DNA of 64,000 nt from Stenotrophomonas oahuensis (GTDB taxonomy: Bacteria > Pseudomonadota > Gammaproteobacteria > Xanthomonadales > Xanthomonadaceae), in NCBI RefSeq assembly GCF_031834595.1, contig NZ_CP115541.1:2846501-2910500 (forward strand), given 5' to 3'. The notes below the pieces were generated by a model that saw nothing but the letters and a program-made list of their open reading frames with translations, made no database searches and was not told the DNA's origin. Below, one piece after another: positions 1-7,993 of this stretch (within the stretch, counting starts at the first letter, position 1; each line of letters opens with the position of its first letter). The position numbers and the translations under genes are program-made.

Positions 1-623
1 TGGCGCTCCTCAAACTCCGGGTAATGGCTGGACGCATGCCCGATGAATGCAATCCGCCGGCAGCCCTGGTCCAGCAGGTGCGCGGTGATGTCATGGCCGC
101 CCTGGAAGTTGTCGCAGCCGATCGACACCCCCGGCTGGTCCGGCAGGGCCGCGCCCCAGCGCACGAAATGGGTGCCTTGCTCCACCAGCCGCTGCAGGCG
201 CTCGCGCGACTCGTGGTAATCGCCGTACCCCAGCAGGATGATGCCGTCGGCCTTGTTGCTGTCCTCGTAGTCCGCCTGCCAGTCGGTGGACAACTGCTGG
301 AACGAAACCAGCAGGTCGTTGCCGCGCAGCGCGCAGGCCCGGGTGATCGAGCCCAGCATGGCGTGGAAGAACGGGTTGATGAGCGAATCGTCGTTGGTGG
401 GGTCTTCGAAGAACAGCAGCGCCAGCGTGCCGGCATTGCGCAGGCGCAGGCTGGAGGCGTTCTTGTCCACCTTGTAGTTCAGCTCGCGGGCGATGCGCAG
501 AATGCGCTCCCGGGTCTCCGGGTTCACCATCGGACTGCCGCGCAGCGCACGCGACACGGTCGGCTGCGACACCCCGGCCAGATGGGCGATATCCAGTGAA
601 GTGGCTTTGCCGCGGATGGTCAT
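1..623 (-). CDS. LacI-family transcriptional regulator, N-terminal part
   Basis: The gene starts at ATG 623 (MTIRGKATSLDIAHLAGVS) and runs off the left edge, so about 207 residues are visible. Residues 8-27 form the helix-turn-helix with the LacI signature VSQPTVSRAL, followed by the hinge region and the start of a periplasmic-binding-protein-like effector domain (around residue 67 onward, TLALLFFEDPTNDD). It presumably represses a sugar-uptake or glycoside-use operon to the left of the window. The effector cannot be inferred. Its target genes are not visible, and no operator was recognised in the 700 bases upstream. Confidence 0.93.
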   Translation of the reverse strand, partial: MTIRGKATSLDIAHLAGVSQPTVSRALRGSPMVNPETRERILRIARELNYKVDKNASSLRLRNAGTLALLFFEDPTNDDSLINPFFHAMLGSITRACALRGNDLLVSFQQLSTDWQADYEDSNKADGIILLGYGDYHESRERLQRLVEQGTHFVRWGAALPDQPGVSIGCDNFQGGHDITAHLLDQGCRRIAFIGHASSHYPEFEER

Positions 624-1349
624 GGCGGGCAGGGCAGGAATGACGGAGTAAATGATGCCATGGGTCGGGGTGGGGCGTCTGAATTCATTGTGGGGCGGCG
701 CATACGGCGGATGACGGACATCCGCGTAGAGACGCGCCATGCGCGTCTGCTCTTCGTTCCGGGGTCATGAACGCCTGACGCGTGGCTTCGGCTGGGGCTA
801 AACGCCGGGGGCAGGCCCGGGATCGGTATTGATGTGTCTTCGGGTGCTTGTGCCGCGCTTTGCGCGGTTGACACGCATGGCGTGTCACTACGAATTGCTA
901 CGTGCACAGGACGACCACGCCGTTCGCCGGGCTTGGGCCCGGCAGGGCCCCATCACGCGTTCCGCGCCATTCACGACGCACGCGCCGAACGGGCCGCGAA
1001 AAAAATCCGCACGCTACATCGTCAATAATCCGGCGCGAAACGTACGCAATCGGCACGGAAGACGGAAAAAATATGGCATCCGCGTCATCCGATCGCACGC
1101 ATCCGTTGCAGTCGACCTATCCTTGCTCGCGGGCCGTTTCCAATCGCTCGCTGTATTGCGCATGGTGAAGCCGTGGAGTCTGAAACCTCCGTTGAAATTG
1201 ACATCGCTTTTGCTTCCTTCGTCGGGAGTGTGACGGAATGCAACACCCTCGCGGAAATACGTCACACCGTGCTTTGTCATTTTCAACGGGTTTCAGCCTC
1301 CCGACCCCTCGCCATCCTGGCGAGGGGTGAGATCCTGAGGAGCAATTCC
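624..1349. other. 726-base intergenic stretch without a convincing gene
   Basis: The small open frames here contain repeat sequence and have no recognisable protein features. The left half carries a pair of inverted GTAG repeats (726-891). From about 960 to 1180 the DNA is AT-richer (runs of A at 1000-1007 and 1064-1070) and resembles a leader region. In E. coli the SymE toxin is controlled by an antisense RNA over its 5' end, so this stretch could hold promoters for the SymE-like gene at 1350 or a counter-transcript. No such RNA can be demonstrated from sequence alone. Confidence 0.5.
726..891. repeat. GTAG (SMAG-like) REP pair, inverted
   Basis: Left element 726-750 begins gtagagacgcg and has a palindromic core around ccat. 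Right element 869-891 is the mirror image (tgacacgcatggcgtgtcac, then tac). The inverted arrangement 118 bases apart matches the REP doublets (REPINs) common in Stenotrophomonas. The variants in the two arms differ (gacgcg versus gacacg). Confidence 0.8.
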
Positions 1350-1613
1350 GTGTCCGAAGAAAAGCGGCCCAAGCGCCCCCTGCATGTCCAGCGGCCCAAG
1401 AACATCCGCGTCGAAGCACTCACCCCGCGCGATGGCGATGAACCCGATGGCATCCGCATCCCCTGCATCAAGCTCCGCGGCATGTGGCTGCATGTCGCCG
1501 GCTTCCGCATCGGCGACGTGCTGATCCCGCATCCGATCCCCGGTGGCATCGGCCTCACCGTGCGCCCGGCACCGGAAGTGGTCACCCGCCAGACAGTGAA
1601 CCGTTCCCCCTGA
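1350..1613 (+). CDS. SymE-like type I toxin-family protein
   Basis: 87 residues from GTG 1350, chosen because GAGGAG (1337-1342) sits 7 bases upstream; an in-frame start at 1173 would run through untranslated-looking DNA. The central block IPCIKLRGMWLHVAGF followed by RIGDVLI and GGIGLTVRP matches the conserved SymE motif (I-P-x-I-x-L-x-G-x-W-L-x-x-A-G-F-x-x-G), an AbrB/SpoVT-like swapped-hairpin fold. In E. coli SymE is an SOS-induced toxin repressed by the antisense RNA SymR. Here the N-terminus is short and basic. Whether this copy is toxic or has an antisense RNA is unknown. Confidence 0.75.
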   Translation: MSEEKRPKRPLHVQRPKNIRVEALTPRDGDEPDGIRIPCIKLRGMWLHVAGFRIGDVLIPHPIPGGIGLTVRPAPEVVTRQTVNRSP

Positions 1614-1781
1614 CGCACACGTCTGCGCCTCGCCGAGTGCACGCGGCGAGGATGCAGATCGATTTGCAACAAATCGGATGTTTCTTACAGAAAAGATGGT
1701 TCAAAAGTGATTACTGCGGCGGTGTGCCGCATTGATCATGGAATTGAATCCCGAATCCCATCTCTCTACTACAGGTGTACG

Positions 1782-2252
1782 ATGAACCAAATCATTGAAC
1801 GGGGGCTCCCCGCTATGAAGCCGATCAATCCTGCTGGGCGAAATGCCAAATCCGCGGTGTCCCCGTCTCTGAAGAAGGCGAGGAGCGGGCGAACGCATCC
1901 GAACGTGCAAGAGGTCAAGATCGGGATATCCGACCTGACCGTAATGACGGCGGACAAGTTCGAGCAACACAGCTGGTCGGCCGTCCTCGATAAGGTGGGC
2001 AAGCTGCCAGCGGTCGTCATTCAGGGGGATCAGCGAAACGAAGCCGTCATCCTCTCGGTGGCCATGTATGAACTTCTCCTTCAGCACATTGGCGATATCG
2101 CGCCCCAAGAAGTTGCGAATGCGATTGCCTTGGCGAGGGTGCAGAAGGAGTGTGATGAGCGCCTTGCTGTGCTGAATGAAGGGGAGTCACTTGCCGAAGT
2201 GATAAAGAACGCCCCGCATCAGGGGAAAGTCAAGCTCGGCCCGGCGTTCTGA
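1782..2252 (+). CDS. putative antitoxin upstream of zeta-type kinase
   Basis: 156 residues from ATG 1782, which has AGGTG (1773-1777) four bases upstream; ATG 1815 is an alternative. The N-terminal 45 residues are basic and probably disordered. Residues about 55-95 (MTADKFEQHSWSAVLDKVG followed by LPAVVIQGDQRNEAVILSV) resemble the beta-hairpin and helices of Phd/YefM-type antitoxins. The rest is acidic and helical, as in a toxin-wrapping tail. The stop is 3 bases before the zeta-like kinase start, so the two genes are co-translated in the usual antitoxin-first order. The function is inferred from this coupling; the family assignment is tentative. Confidence 0.6.
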   Translation: MNQIIERGLPAMKPINPAGRNAKSAVSPSLKKARSGRTHPNVQEVKIGISDLTVMTADKFEQHSWSAVLDKVGKLPAVVIQGDQRNEAVILSVAMYELLLQHIGDIAPQEVANAIALARVQKECDERLAVLNEGESLAEVIKNAPHQGKVKLGPAF

Positions 2253-2953
2253 ACGATGCCGACAATAACTGTATTGGCCGGAGTGAACGGAGCCGGAAAG
2301 AGTTCACTGGTAGGCGGCATCCTCCATGAGCATGGGAAAGACTGGTTCAATCCTGACGCGTACGCATTGCGGCTCGTGCAGCTTGGGCACGAGCAGGACG
2401 CGGCCAACTCCAGTGCATGGGCAATGGGGAAGGCGCGCCTCGTGCATGCCATAGACACGGCGAGGGATCACGCCTTTGAGACGACACTCGGCGGAACAAC
2501 TCTCACCGCGCTGCTACGGAAGGCAATGCGTAGTCATGATGTGACCATCTGGTTCTGTGGACTGGAGAGTGCCGAGCTGCATATCGAGCGGGTGGCGCAG
2601 AGGGTGGCTGCGGGAGGGCATCACGTAGGGTCCGATCTGATACGCCTTCGATATGATCGATCCAGGGAGAACCTGATCTCTTTGATGGACGGATTGGCCG
2701 CGCTGCGTGTCTACGATAATTCCGCCTGCACAGAGGACGGTGCCCGTAGTTTGAAGTTGGTGCTGAACCTGTACGAGGGCATCATTGCATTCCCTGCGTC
2801 GTCCGAAGACTTGCACGGCACCCCGGCGTGGGCGATGCCCATCGTCCAGCATGCGTTGCAGTTGTATCCGCCGGTATGGCTGGAATTATCGATGCTGAGC
2901 CTCTTATGGAGGTGCTTCGCACCGAAAGGTCAGACCGAGAACTTTGATTCAAA

Positions 2954-2986
2954 CAGAACGCCTCCGAAAGGAGGCGTTCTGCTTTC
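2954..2986 (+). terminator. strong intrinsic terminator after the zeta module
   Basis: A perfect 12-bp stem (CAGAACGCCTCC / GGAGGCGTTCTG) with a GAAA tetraloop at 2966-2969, followed by a short pyrimidine run (ctttct). It sits 6 bases after the TGA at 2947 that I consider the original kinase stop, and before the convergent exonuclease gene. Confidence 0.8.
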
Positions 2987-2992
2987 TGGGGC

Positions 2993-3017
2993 GCAGCCAC
3001 GCAGGGCGTGGCTCTAC
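2993..3017. repeat. GTAG REP element supplying an exonuclease stop codon
   Basis: gcagccacgcagggcgtggc followed by tctac: a palindromic gccacgc core with the GTAG end on the minus strand (3014-3017). The TAG of GTAG is the stop codon of the leftward exonuclease gene. Confidence 0.85.
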
Positions 3018-3565
3018 CGTTCTTTCAGCATGTTGCAGAAGAGTGCGCCTTGTTCGATTGCGTCATCGAGGGCGACATGGGTGTGCGGCAGCTTGTCGAA
3101 CCAGCGCTTGGGCATGTTGCGCTTGGTCGCCGCCCGGTAGTCGGACTTCATCAGCGCCATCGCGAAGGTCTTGATGTCCAGCGCGGAGTGCGAGAACGGG
3201 CTTTCTCCGACAAAGCGCATCAGGTACCAGTACACGAACAGGAAGTCGTATCCGGCCGGGTAGCCGACGAAGACGGGCTTGCCCGGTAGTGTCCTGATCC
3301 ATGCCACGTACCGCTGCATGGCGGCTTCCGGTGCCTCGCAGTCGGTGCGGCACGCCGCCCACGCCTTCGGCTGGGTAGCCCACCACTTCATGGTGTCTGG
3401 ATGGCCGTTGGCATCGGGCAGCGTTTCCAGATTCGCGGAGAAGGTGCCGATCAATGTTTTGTCAGCGCGATAGGCCGCCGACGCGAAGCTGAGCATTGAA
3501 TGCGGGCCGGGGATGGGGCCGTCGGCCTCGACGTCGGTACTGAGGTAGATCTCTTCCTGAGCCAT
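3014..3565 (-). CDS. DnaQ-like (DEDDh) 3'-5' exonuclease family protein
   Basis: 183 residues. The DEDDh catalytic set is visible: D11 and E13 (STDVEADG), D107 ([10 protein letters not shown]), D130 (ALDIKT), and H163/D168 in the HVALDDA motif. Such enzymes trim 3' ends of DNA or RNA with two metal ions, and the short single-domain form resembles RNase T/oligoribonuclease-type proteins. Its start lies 9 bases after the kptA stop, so the two leftward genes are probably one transcript, suggesting a shared role in nucleic-acid end processing (inference). The stop codon TAG belongs to a GTAG repeat. Confidence 0.85.
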   Translation of the reverse strand: MAQEEIYLSTDVEADGPIPGPHSMLSFASAAYRADKTLIGTFSANLETLPDANGHPDTMKWWATQPKAWAACRTDCEAPEAAMQRYVAWIRTLPGKPVFVGYPAGYDFLFVYWYLMRFVGESPFSHSALDIKTFAMALMKSDYRAATKRNMPKRWFDKLPHTHVALDDAIEQGALFCNMLKER

Positions 3566-3574
3566 CTGGGTTCC

Positions 3575-4126
3575 TCAGTTGGTCACCGGTGCCAGAAACT
3601 CGGCAGGCACCCGCTCAACCAGCCACACCCCGTTGTCCGCCTGGAAGAACACCACGCCTTGCTGATGCAGGCGCGCTGCGTCCACCTGCAGAATCACCGG
3701 TGTGCCATAACGCTTGCCCACTTCTGTCGCGGTTCCCACGTTTTCAGACAGATGTACATGATGCCGCTGCCCGGGGCGCAGGCCCTCTGCCAGAATCGAC
3801 TCCAGGAACCGCGTGGCGGTGCCGTGATACAGCACGTCCGGCGGGGTTTTGGCGACATGCTGGATGTCCACCGCAGCGGTGGTGTGGCCCTGCGCGGCAC
3901 GAATGCGCCGCCCGTCCGCCGAAACCGTGAACCTTTTTTTCTCGCTCGTGTCGACCACGTGCTGGATGAGGTCGCGGTCCAGCGCCGTCCCGGCCTTGCC
4001 TGCCGCGTTGATCAAGATATCGATGTCCACCCAGCCTTCGCTGTCCAGCTCCAGCCCGATGGACTGCGGTTCATGGCGAAGGATGTAGCTGAGGTACTTG
4101 CTGGTCTCTGTCAGTTGTTTGGTCAT
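3575..4126 (-). CDS. kptA: RNA 2'-phosphotransferase (Tpt1/KptA family)
   Basis: 183 residues from ATG 4126 (an in-frame ATG at 4135 adds three). The N-terminal winged domain starts with KYLSYILRHEP, containing the Arg17-His18 pair of the Tpt1 catalytic tetrad. The C-terminal ADP-ribosyltransferase-like domain has LYHGTATRFLESILAEGL and HVHLSEN. The family transfers an internal RNA 2'-phosphate to NAD+, making ADP-ribose 1'',2''-cyclic phosphate. In fungi this finishes tRNA splicing; the bacterial substrate is unclear. It is transcribed with the downstream exonuclease and preceded by a partly Zur-box-like sequence (4170-4184). Confidence 0.93.
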   Translation of the reverse strand: MTKQLTETSKYLSYILRHEPQSIGLELDSEGWVDIDILINAAGKAGTALDRDLIQHVVDTSEKKRFTVSADGRRIRAAQGHTTAAVDIQHVAKTPPDVLYHGTATRFLESILAEGLRPGQRHHVHLSENVGTATEVGKRYGTPVILQVDAARLHQQGVVFFQADNGVWLVERVPAEFLAPVTN

Positions 4127-4169
4127 GCCGCGCATTCTAGCCAGTAGCGTTGGCGCAGCAGTGTCATGG

Positions 4170-4184
4170 TGTAACTGTATAACA
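4170..4184. promoter_or_regulatory. degenerate Zur-box-like inverted repeat upstream of kptA
   Basis: TGTAACTGTATAACA has the same 6-3-6 layout as the strong site at 7781-7795 (TGTTATAACATAACA), but the half-sites agree at only 4 of 6 positions. It lies 44 bases upstream of kptA. On the minus strand the same bases (TTATACAG) could equally be a -10 element. Confidence 0.35.
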
Positions 4185-4298
4185 TGTGCGGACATCGCTG
4201 TTTCCACACCCAATTCGCCCATGGCCTTGATGACGCCCTTGTTCTCTGCGAACTGAAGAGCGCTTGGTTCCTGCTGCTCGCCACCGCAGGACGATGAC

Positions 4299-4392
4299 GT
4301 AGAGCCGGGCTTGCCCGGCTGCTTTTGGCGAGGTATGGCCGCAAGGGTGGGTTGAGTCCCCGCGAAGAGCAGCCGGGCAAGCCCGGCTCTAC
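4299..4392. repeat. GTAG REP pair, inverted (cccggc variant)
   Basis: 4299-4322 reads gtagagccgggcttgcccgg then ctgc; 4369-4392 is its exact reverse complement. The doublet lies in the 3' region of zur, and the TAG of the right element's GTAG (4389-4391, minus strand) is the zur stop codon. Confidence 0.9.
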
Positions 4393-4880
4393 GTGGGCAT
4401 CCGGCACTGTGCACAACGGCCGGAAATCTCCACGCTGTTTGATGCAGGTACAAAACCGGTAATACGCGCCTGGTCGATCCAGTTCGCCCCAGTCTCGGCC
4501 CCATGCACGACCTGCACGCTGCAACACTCCTCGCACACCAGATACGTGCACCGCGCCGGCGATCCCGGCGGCACATACAGGTGCGCGTTGATCGAGTTCA
4601 ACCGGACCGCCCACCCCTGGCCCAACAGGAAATCCAGCGCCCGATACACGCTGGTGGGGGCCGCGTGGGGCTGGGTGCGACGCACCTCCTCCAGCACCGC
4701 GTACGCCTTCATCGGCGAGCCGGCATCTACCAGTACCTGCAGCACGCGCTGGCGCATGGCAGTAAACACGAACCCGCGCTGTTCGCACAACGTGCGGATG
4801 GTCTGCAGACCATCGCCCGCCACGGTTTCAGCGTGAACACGTGGACGTGCAGGGGGCGACGGCGGCGGCGTACTGTGCAT
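4389..4880 (-). CDS. zur: Fur-family zinc uptake regulator Zur
   Basis: 163 residues. The winged-helix domain (FTAMRQRVLQVLVDAG; PTSVYRALDFLLGQGWAVRL) is followed by the dimerisation domain with structural-zinc cysteines in CEECC and the C-terminal CAQC pair. The family binds DNA when zinc-loaded and represses high-affinity zinc import. The subfamily choice of Zur over Fur is supported by context: the gene is last in an operon with a histidine-rich TonB receptor whose upstream region carries a palindromic Zur-like box. It is 14 bases downstream of the methyltransferase gene. The proline-rich start (residues 2-15) is unusual, so the true start could be slightly later. Confidence 0.9.
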   Translation of the reverse strand: MHSTPPPSPPARPRVHAETVAGDGLQTIRTLCEQRGFVFTAMRQRVLQVLVDAGSPMKAYAVLEEVRRTQPHAAPTSVYRALDFLLGQGWAVRLNSINAHLYVPPGSPARCTYLVCEECCSVQVVHGAETGANWIDQARITGFVPASNSVEISGRCAQCRMPT

Positions 4881-4894
4881 GCGCGATGGTCCCC

Positions 4895-5650
4895 TCAGGC
4901 CGGCTCGGCAACCACGATGTAGTCATTGCCATGCGCCAGGCCCCCGAGCTGATGGCTGGCCGCCAATGCCCGCGCTTCCAGCTCGGCCACATGCTGCAGC
5001 AGCGACACCGCCAGCCGACGGTCCTGCAGCTTGTTCGCCGCCTGCGTGCACATCGCCAGCTGGCTCTGGATGAAGCGCGCGCCGTAGGTGATGGGCAGCA
5101 CATGCGCATCCACCACCCGGAAGCTGGCCGCTTCCAGATGCCGCAGCGTCCAGTCCAGCGGATACTCGCGATACGGGCTGTCGCCGGCCATCAGCAGGCA
5201 GGCATCACGCAGGCGGCCGATCTCGTTGATCAACCGGCCGGCATCGGTATCCGGCAGGCCATGCACATACGGCTGCAGGCCAATCAGATACAACCGGCTG
5301 CGCACCAGCGGGCGCAGGCGTGGGAAGAGCTTGTCCTGCCAATAGGGCGCAAAGCCTTCAATCGCGCCCAGCAGGTAGTCCGCCAGCACCACGTCAAACT
5401 GCTCGTCCTGCAGCAGTGCAGGTTCCATCCAGTTGCCGGTGAGCAGGCGATCCTGCTCACGCATCGGCTGCTGCAGGGCGGCGTGGGATTTCTCGCGCAT
5501 CCGCTCCGAACCGGTCACCGCCGTCCAGCCTTCACTGCCCAGCGATTCCAGCCAACGGATGGACGCTGGCCCGGTGCCGGCGTCCAGAACCTGCCCCCAC
5601 GGCCGATGGCCGTGGAGGCGGGCAACGCGCTCATAGAGCGAAGTGGTCAT
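4895..5650 (-). CDS. class I SAM-dependent methyltransferase in the zinc operon
   Basis: 251 residues with a Rossmann-type SAM site at 21-34 (VLDAGTGPASIRWL) and a later acidic strand (FDVVLADYLLGAIEGF) matching motifs I and IV of class I methyltransferases. The substrate is unknown. The start codon is 2 bases after the TonB receptor stop, and zur follows after 14 bases, so the receptor, this enzyme and Zur form one transcript likely controlled by zinc. That makes a zinc-starvation role plausible (for instance metallophore or small-molecule modification), but this is inference from position only. Confidence 0.85.
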   Translation of the reverse strand: MTTSLYERVARLHGHRPWGQVLDAGTGPASIRWLESLGSEGWTAVTGSERMREKSHAALQQPMREQDRLLTGNWMEPALLQDEQFDVVLADYLLGAIEGFAPYWQDKLFPRLRPLVRSRLYLIGLQPYVHGLPDTDAGRLINEIGRLRDACLLMAGDSPYREYPLDWTLRHLEAASFRVVDAHVLPITYGARFIQSQLAMCTQAANKLQDRRLAVSLLQHVAELEARALAASHQLGGLAHGNDYIVVAEPA

Positions 5651-5652
5651 GC

Positions 5653-7752
5653 TCAGAAGCGGTAGCTGAAGCCCAGGCTGACATTGCGGCCAGGCTGGGG
5701 AACGGTGCTGGCCAGGAACGAGGCATGATTCCAGACCTGTTCGTTGGCCAGGTTGGTGCCGCGCAGGAACACCTGGGCATTGGTGTTGGGCACGGTGTAG
5801 GCGACGGTCAGGTTGACCATGTCGTACGACGGCGACTCCACTTCGTAATCGGCAATGTCACGCTGGCGGTTCACCCGGTACAGCTCCAGCTCGGTGTCGA
5901 ACGCGCCCAGTGCCCAGTTCACGCGGCCACCGAAGCGGGCAGCCGGAATGCGCGGCACGTTGCCACCGCCATCGGCAAAGCGGGCCCGGGTACGGTCGCC
6001 GAACAGGGTGGCCGACACCGCATCGGTGAACTGGTAGCCCAGCTCGGCTTCCACGCCACGGAACTCCACATCGGCCTGGGTGTACTTGATCAGGCGGAAG
6101 GCTTCGTACTGGTCCAGCGTGCGTGCGTAGATGTAGTTGTCCACGTTGTTGGCGAACACGCCCAGGCTGTAGGTCAGCGGGCCTTCGCTCTTGCGCAGGG
6201 TCAGCTCGGCGTTCTTCGAGGTTTCCTTGTCGTAGCCGGCGTCATTGGCGGTGCCGCCGCAGGTCAGTGCGCTGGGCAGCATGCCGCATTCGTAGGTGTT
6301 GGTCGCCATGTGAATGCCTCGCGCATACAGCTCCTGCGCGTGCGGCAGACGCTGCGAGCGCGACAGCGAGAAGGTCAGCGAGGTGTCCGGAGTGAACGAC
6401 AAGATCGCCGCGCCCGAGAACGAGCTGGCGGTGTCGTCGAAGGCCGGGCGGTTGCGGACATCGCTGCGCGGCTGGTGCTTCAGCCATTCATGGCGCGCGC
6501 CCAGTTCGAAGTGCCACTGGTCGTTCACTTCCACGTGCTCGACCAGGAACACGCCAGTGGAGCGGGTGTCCACGGTGGGCAGAAAGGCTTCCACGCCGGT
6601 GGCGCTGAACTCGGTGTCCGAATGCTGGATGCCGAACACGCCGCTGAAGGCCCCCAGCGGCACGTGCTCCAGTTCCACGCGGCTGTCGTAGCCCTTGTTG
6701 GCGAAAGTGGTGGTGACCTCTTCGCCGTCGATTTCGTCGTGGCTGTAGTCGGTGTAGTTGGCACGGAAGCGGACGCGGCTGATGCCGGCGAACGGGTCGC
6801 GGTACTCGCCGCGCAGGTCGTAGCGCTTGCTGGTCAGGTTGATCGCGGCCACATGCTCATGGTCGTGTTCGTGATCATGGTCGTGATCCTCGCCGGCCCC
6901 GTGCTCGTGCGAGCCGCAGTGCAGAGCGCTGCCGTGCGGGTGGCAGCCCTCGTACTCGTGGTTGTGGCCGGGCAGGCCGTAGTCGTCCTCACGGTACGAG
7001 TAGGCCACGCCTACGTAGCCGTTGTCGGTGACCCAGCTGGCCCCGACACTGCCGTTCTTGGAGCGGCTGAAGGTCGCATCCACGCGCGATTCGTCCAGAT
7101 CCGGCGCGCGGTAGTTGTCGGCGTCCTTGTAGGAGCCCTCGGCATGCAGCACCAGATGCTGGCCGACCTGGCCGCTGATCGAGGCTGCGCCCACGCGTTC
7201 ATCGGCGACGGTGTTGCCGCGGATCAGCAGGCGACCTTCCAGGCCGTTCTCGGGCAAGCGCTCGGGAATCTTGTTGTCCAGCACGTTGACCACGCCGCCA
7301 ATGGCACCGCCGCCGTACAGCAGCGTGGCCGGGCCGCGCAGCACTTCAATGCGCTCGCCCAGCAACGGGTCGACGGTGACCGCGTGGTCGGGCGAGATGT
7401 CCGACGCGTCCAGCACGGCGGAGCTGTCGGACAGCACCTTCACGCGCGGCGCGGCCTGACCGCGGATCACCGGGCGACCGGCACCGGCTCCGAATGAGTC
7501 GACGCGCACGCCGGGCAGGCCATCCAGCACCTCGCCCAGGTTGCCGCCGCCCTGCTGGATGCGTTCGGCGCTGATCACGCTGATCGGCGAGGCGACCTTG
7601 CTGGCGTCTTCGGCCATGCCGGTGACGTGGATGGTGTCCAGGGTGGATGCGCTGGGCGGGGCGGCCTCGGCGTGGGCCGTGGTGGCGGCCATGCCGGAGG
7701 CGAGCAGGCCCAGGGCAATGGCAGAGGAGAGGGTGGAGCGGGATCGAGACAT
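5653..7752 (-). CDS. TonB-dependent receptor, ZnuD-like zinc importer
   Basis: 699 residues: signal peptide (about 1-28, ending AHAEA), plug domain (IHVTGMAEDASKVASPISV at about 42-60; LPGVRVDSFGAGAGRPVIRG), and a C-terminal beta-barrel ending in aromatic SLGFSYRF. An extracellular loop at about residues 262-300 is packed with histidines (HDHDHEHDHEH) and has CHPHGSALHC, as in ZnuD-type zinc receptors. It would bind scarce zinc at the cell surface and pass it to the periplasm using TonB energy. It heads an operon with a methyltransferase and zur and has a palindromic Zur-like site 28 bases upstream. Confidence 0.9.
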   Translation of the reverse strand: MSRSRSTLSSAIALGLLASGMAATTAHAEAAPPSASTLDTIHVTGMAEDASKVASPISVISAERIQQGGGNLGEVLDGLPGVRVDSFGAGAGRPVIRGQAAPRVKVLSDSSAVLDASDISPDHAVTVDPLLGERIEVLRGPATLLYGGGAIGGVVNVLDNKIPERLPENGLEGRLLIRGNTVADERVGAASISGQVGQHLVLHAEGSYKDADNYRAPDLDESRVDATFSRSKNGSVGASWVTDNGYVGVAYSYREDDYGLPGHNHEYEGCHPHGSALHCGSHEHGAGEDHDHDHEHDHEHVAAINLTSKRYDLRGEYRDPFAGISRVRFRANYTDYSHDEIDGEEVTTTFANKGYDSRVELEHVPLGAFSGVFGIQHSDTEFSATGVEAFLPTVDTRSTGVFLVEHVEVNDQWHFELGARHEWLKHQPRSDVRNRPAFDDTASSFSGAAILSFTPDTSLTFSLSRSQRLPHAQELYARGIHMATNTYECGMLPSALTCGGTANDAGYDKETSKNAELTLRKSEGPLTYSLGVFANNVDNYIYARTLDQYEAFRLIKYTQADVEFRGVEAELGYQFTDAVSATLFGDRTRARFADGGGNVPRIPAARFGGRVNWALGAFDTELELYRVNRQRDIADYEVESPSYDMVNLTVAYTVPNTNAQVFLRGTNLANEQVWNHASFLASTVPQPGRNVSLGFSYRF

Positions 7753-7780
7753 GAGTCTTCCGTGGCGGGGTGAATTACGA

Positions 7781-7795
7781 TGTTATAACATAACA
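7781..7795. promoter_or_regulatory. Zur operator (perfect palindrome)
   Basis: TGTTATAACATAACA, a perfect 6-3-6 inverted repeat resembling the proteobacterial Zur consensus (TGTTATAxTATAACA). It lies 28 bases upstream of the receptor start, where a bound repressor would overlap the promoter; TATAAC within it could be part of the -10 element. Binding by the Zur encoded three genes downstream is inferred. Confidence 0.75.
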
Positions 7796-7993
7796 GTCGT
7801 CCGGCGTGCCAGCCCGTGGTGACTGCCTGACCCGAGGAAGCGGACAGTTCCGACCCGGGCCACGGGGGCGGAGCTGTTAAGATGTGGCGTTCTGTAACCC
7901 ACCCAGATTCAATGAGCGGCAGGCGGGATCACGGCTCCTTCCGGACTGTGTAATCTCTCAGACCTGCCCTCGAACAACGGAAGAGCACACCCT

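Larger units (their letters stand above)
2256..3140 (+). pseudogene. zeta-toxin-family kinase, C-terminus probably frameshifted
   Basis: Walker A (AGVNGAGKSS, residues 8-17), FNPDAYA (31-37) and FETTLGG (74-80) are the zeta/PezT kinase motifs; such enzymes phosphorylate UDP-N-acetylglucosamine and block wall synthesis. The core to about residue 205 looks intact. Beyond it the frame runs through a 12-bp terminator hairpin (2954-2981), a GTAG repeat and the end of the opposite-strand exonuclease. A frame shifted by two bases gives a sensible tail ending ERSDREL at TGA 2947, just before the terminator. I read this as one indel near 2868-2876, so the original gene was 2256-2947. The kinase domain may still be functional. 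Confidence 0.7.

Noticed and set aside
829..1233. 134-residue frame in the 624-1349 gap
   Set aside because: Contains a GTAG repeat, has no ribosome site or motif, and competes with several equally poor overlapping frames.
2876..2947. 24-codon frame ending ERSDREL treated as a separate gene
   Set aside because: No ribosome site, and it fits much better as the displaced C-terminus of the zeta kinase.
5725..7497. 590-residue open frame opposite the zinc receptor
   Set aside because: Shadow of the receptor; the receptor has signal peptide, plug and barrel motifs, the opposite frame has none.
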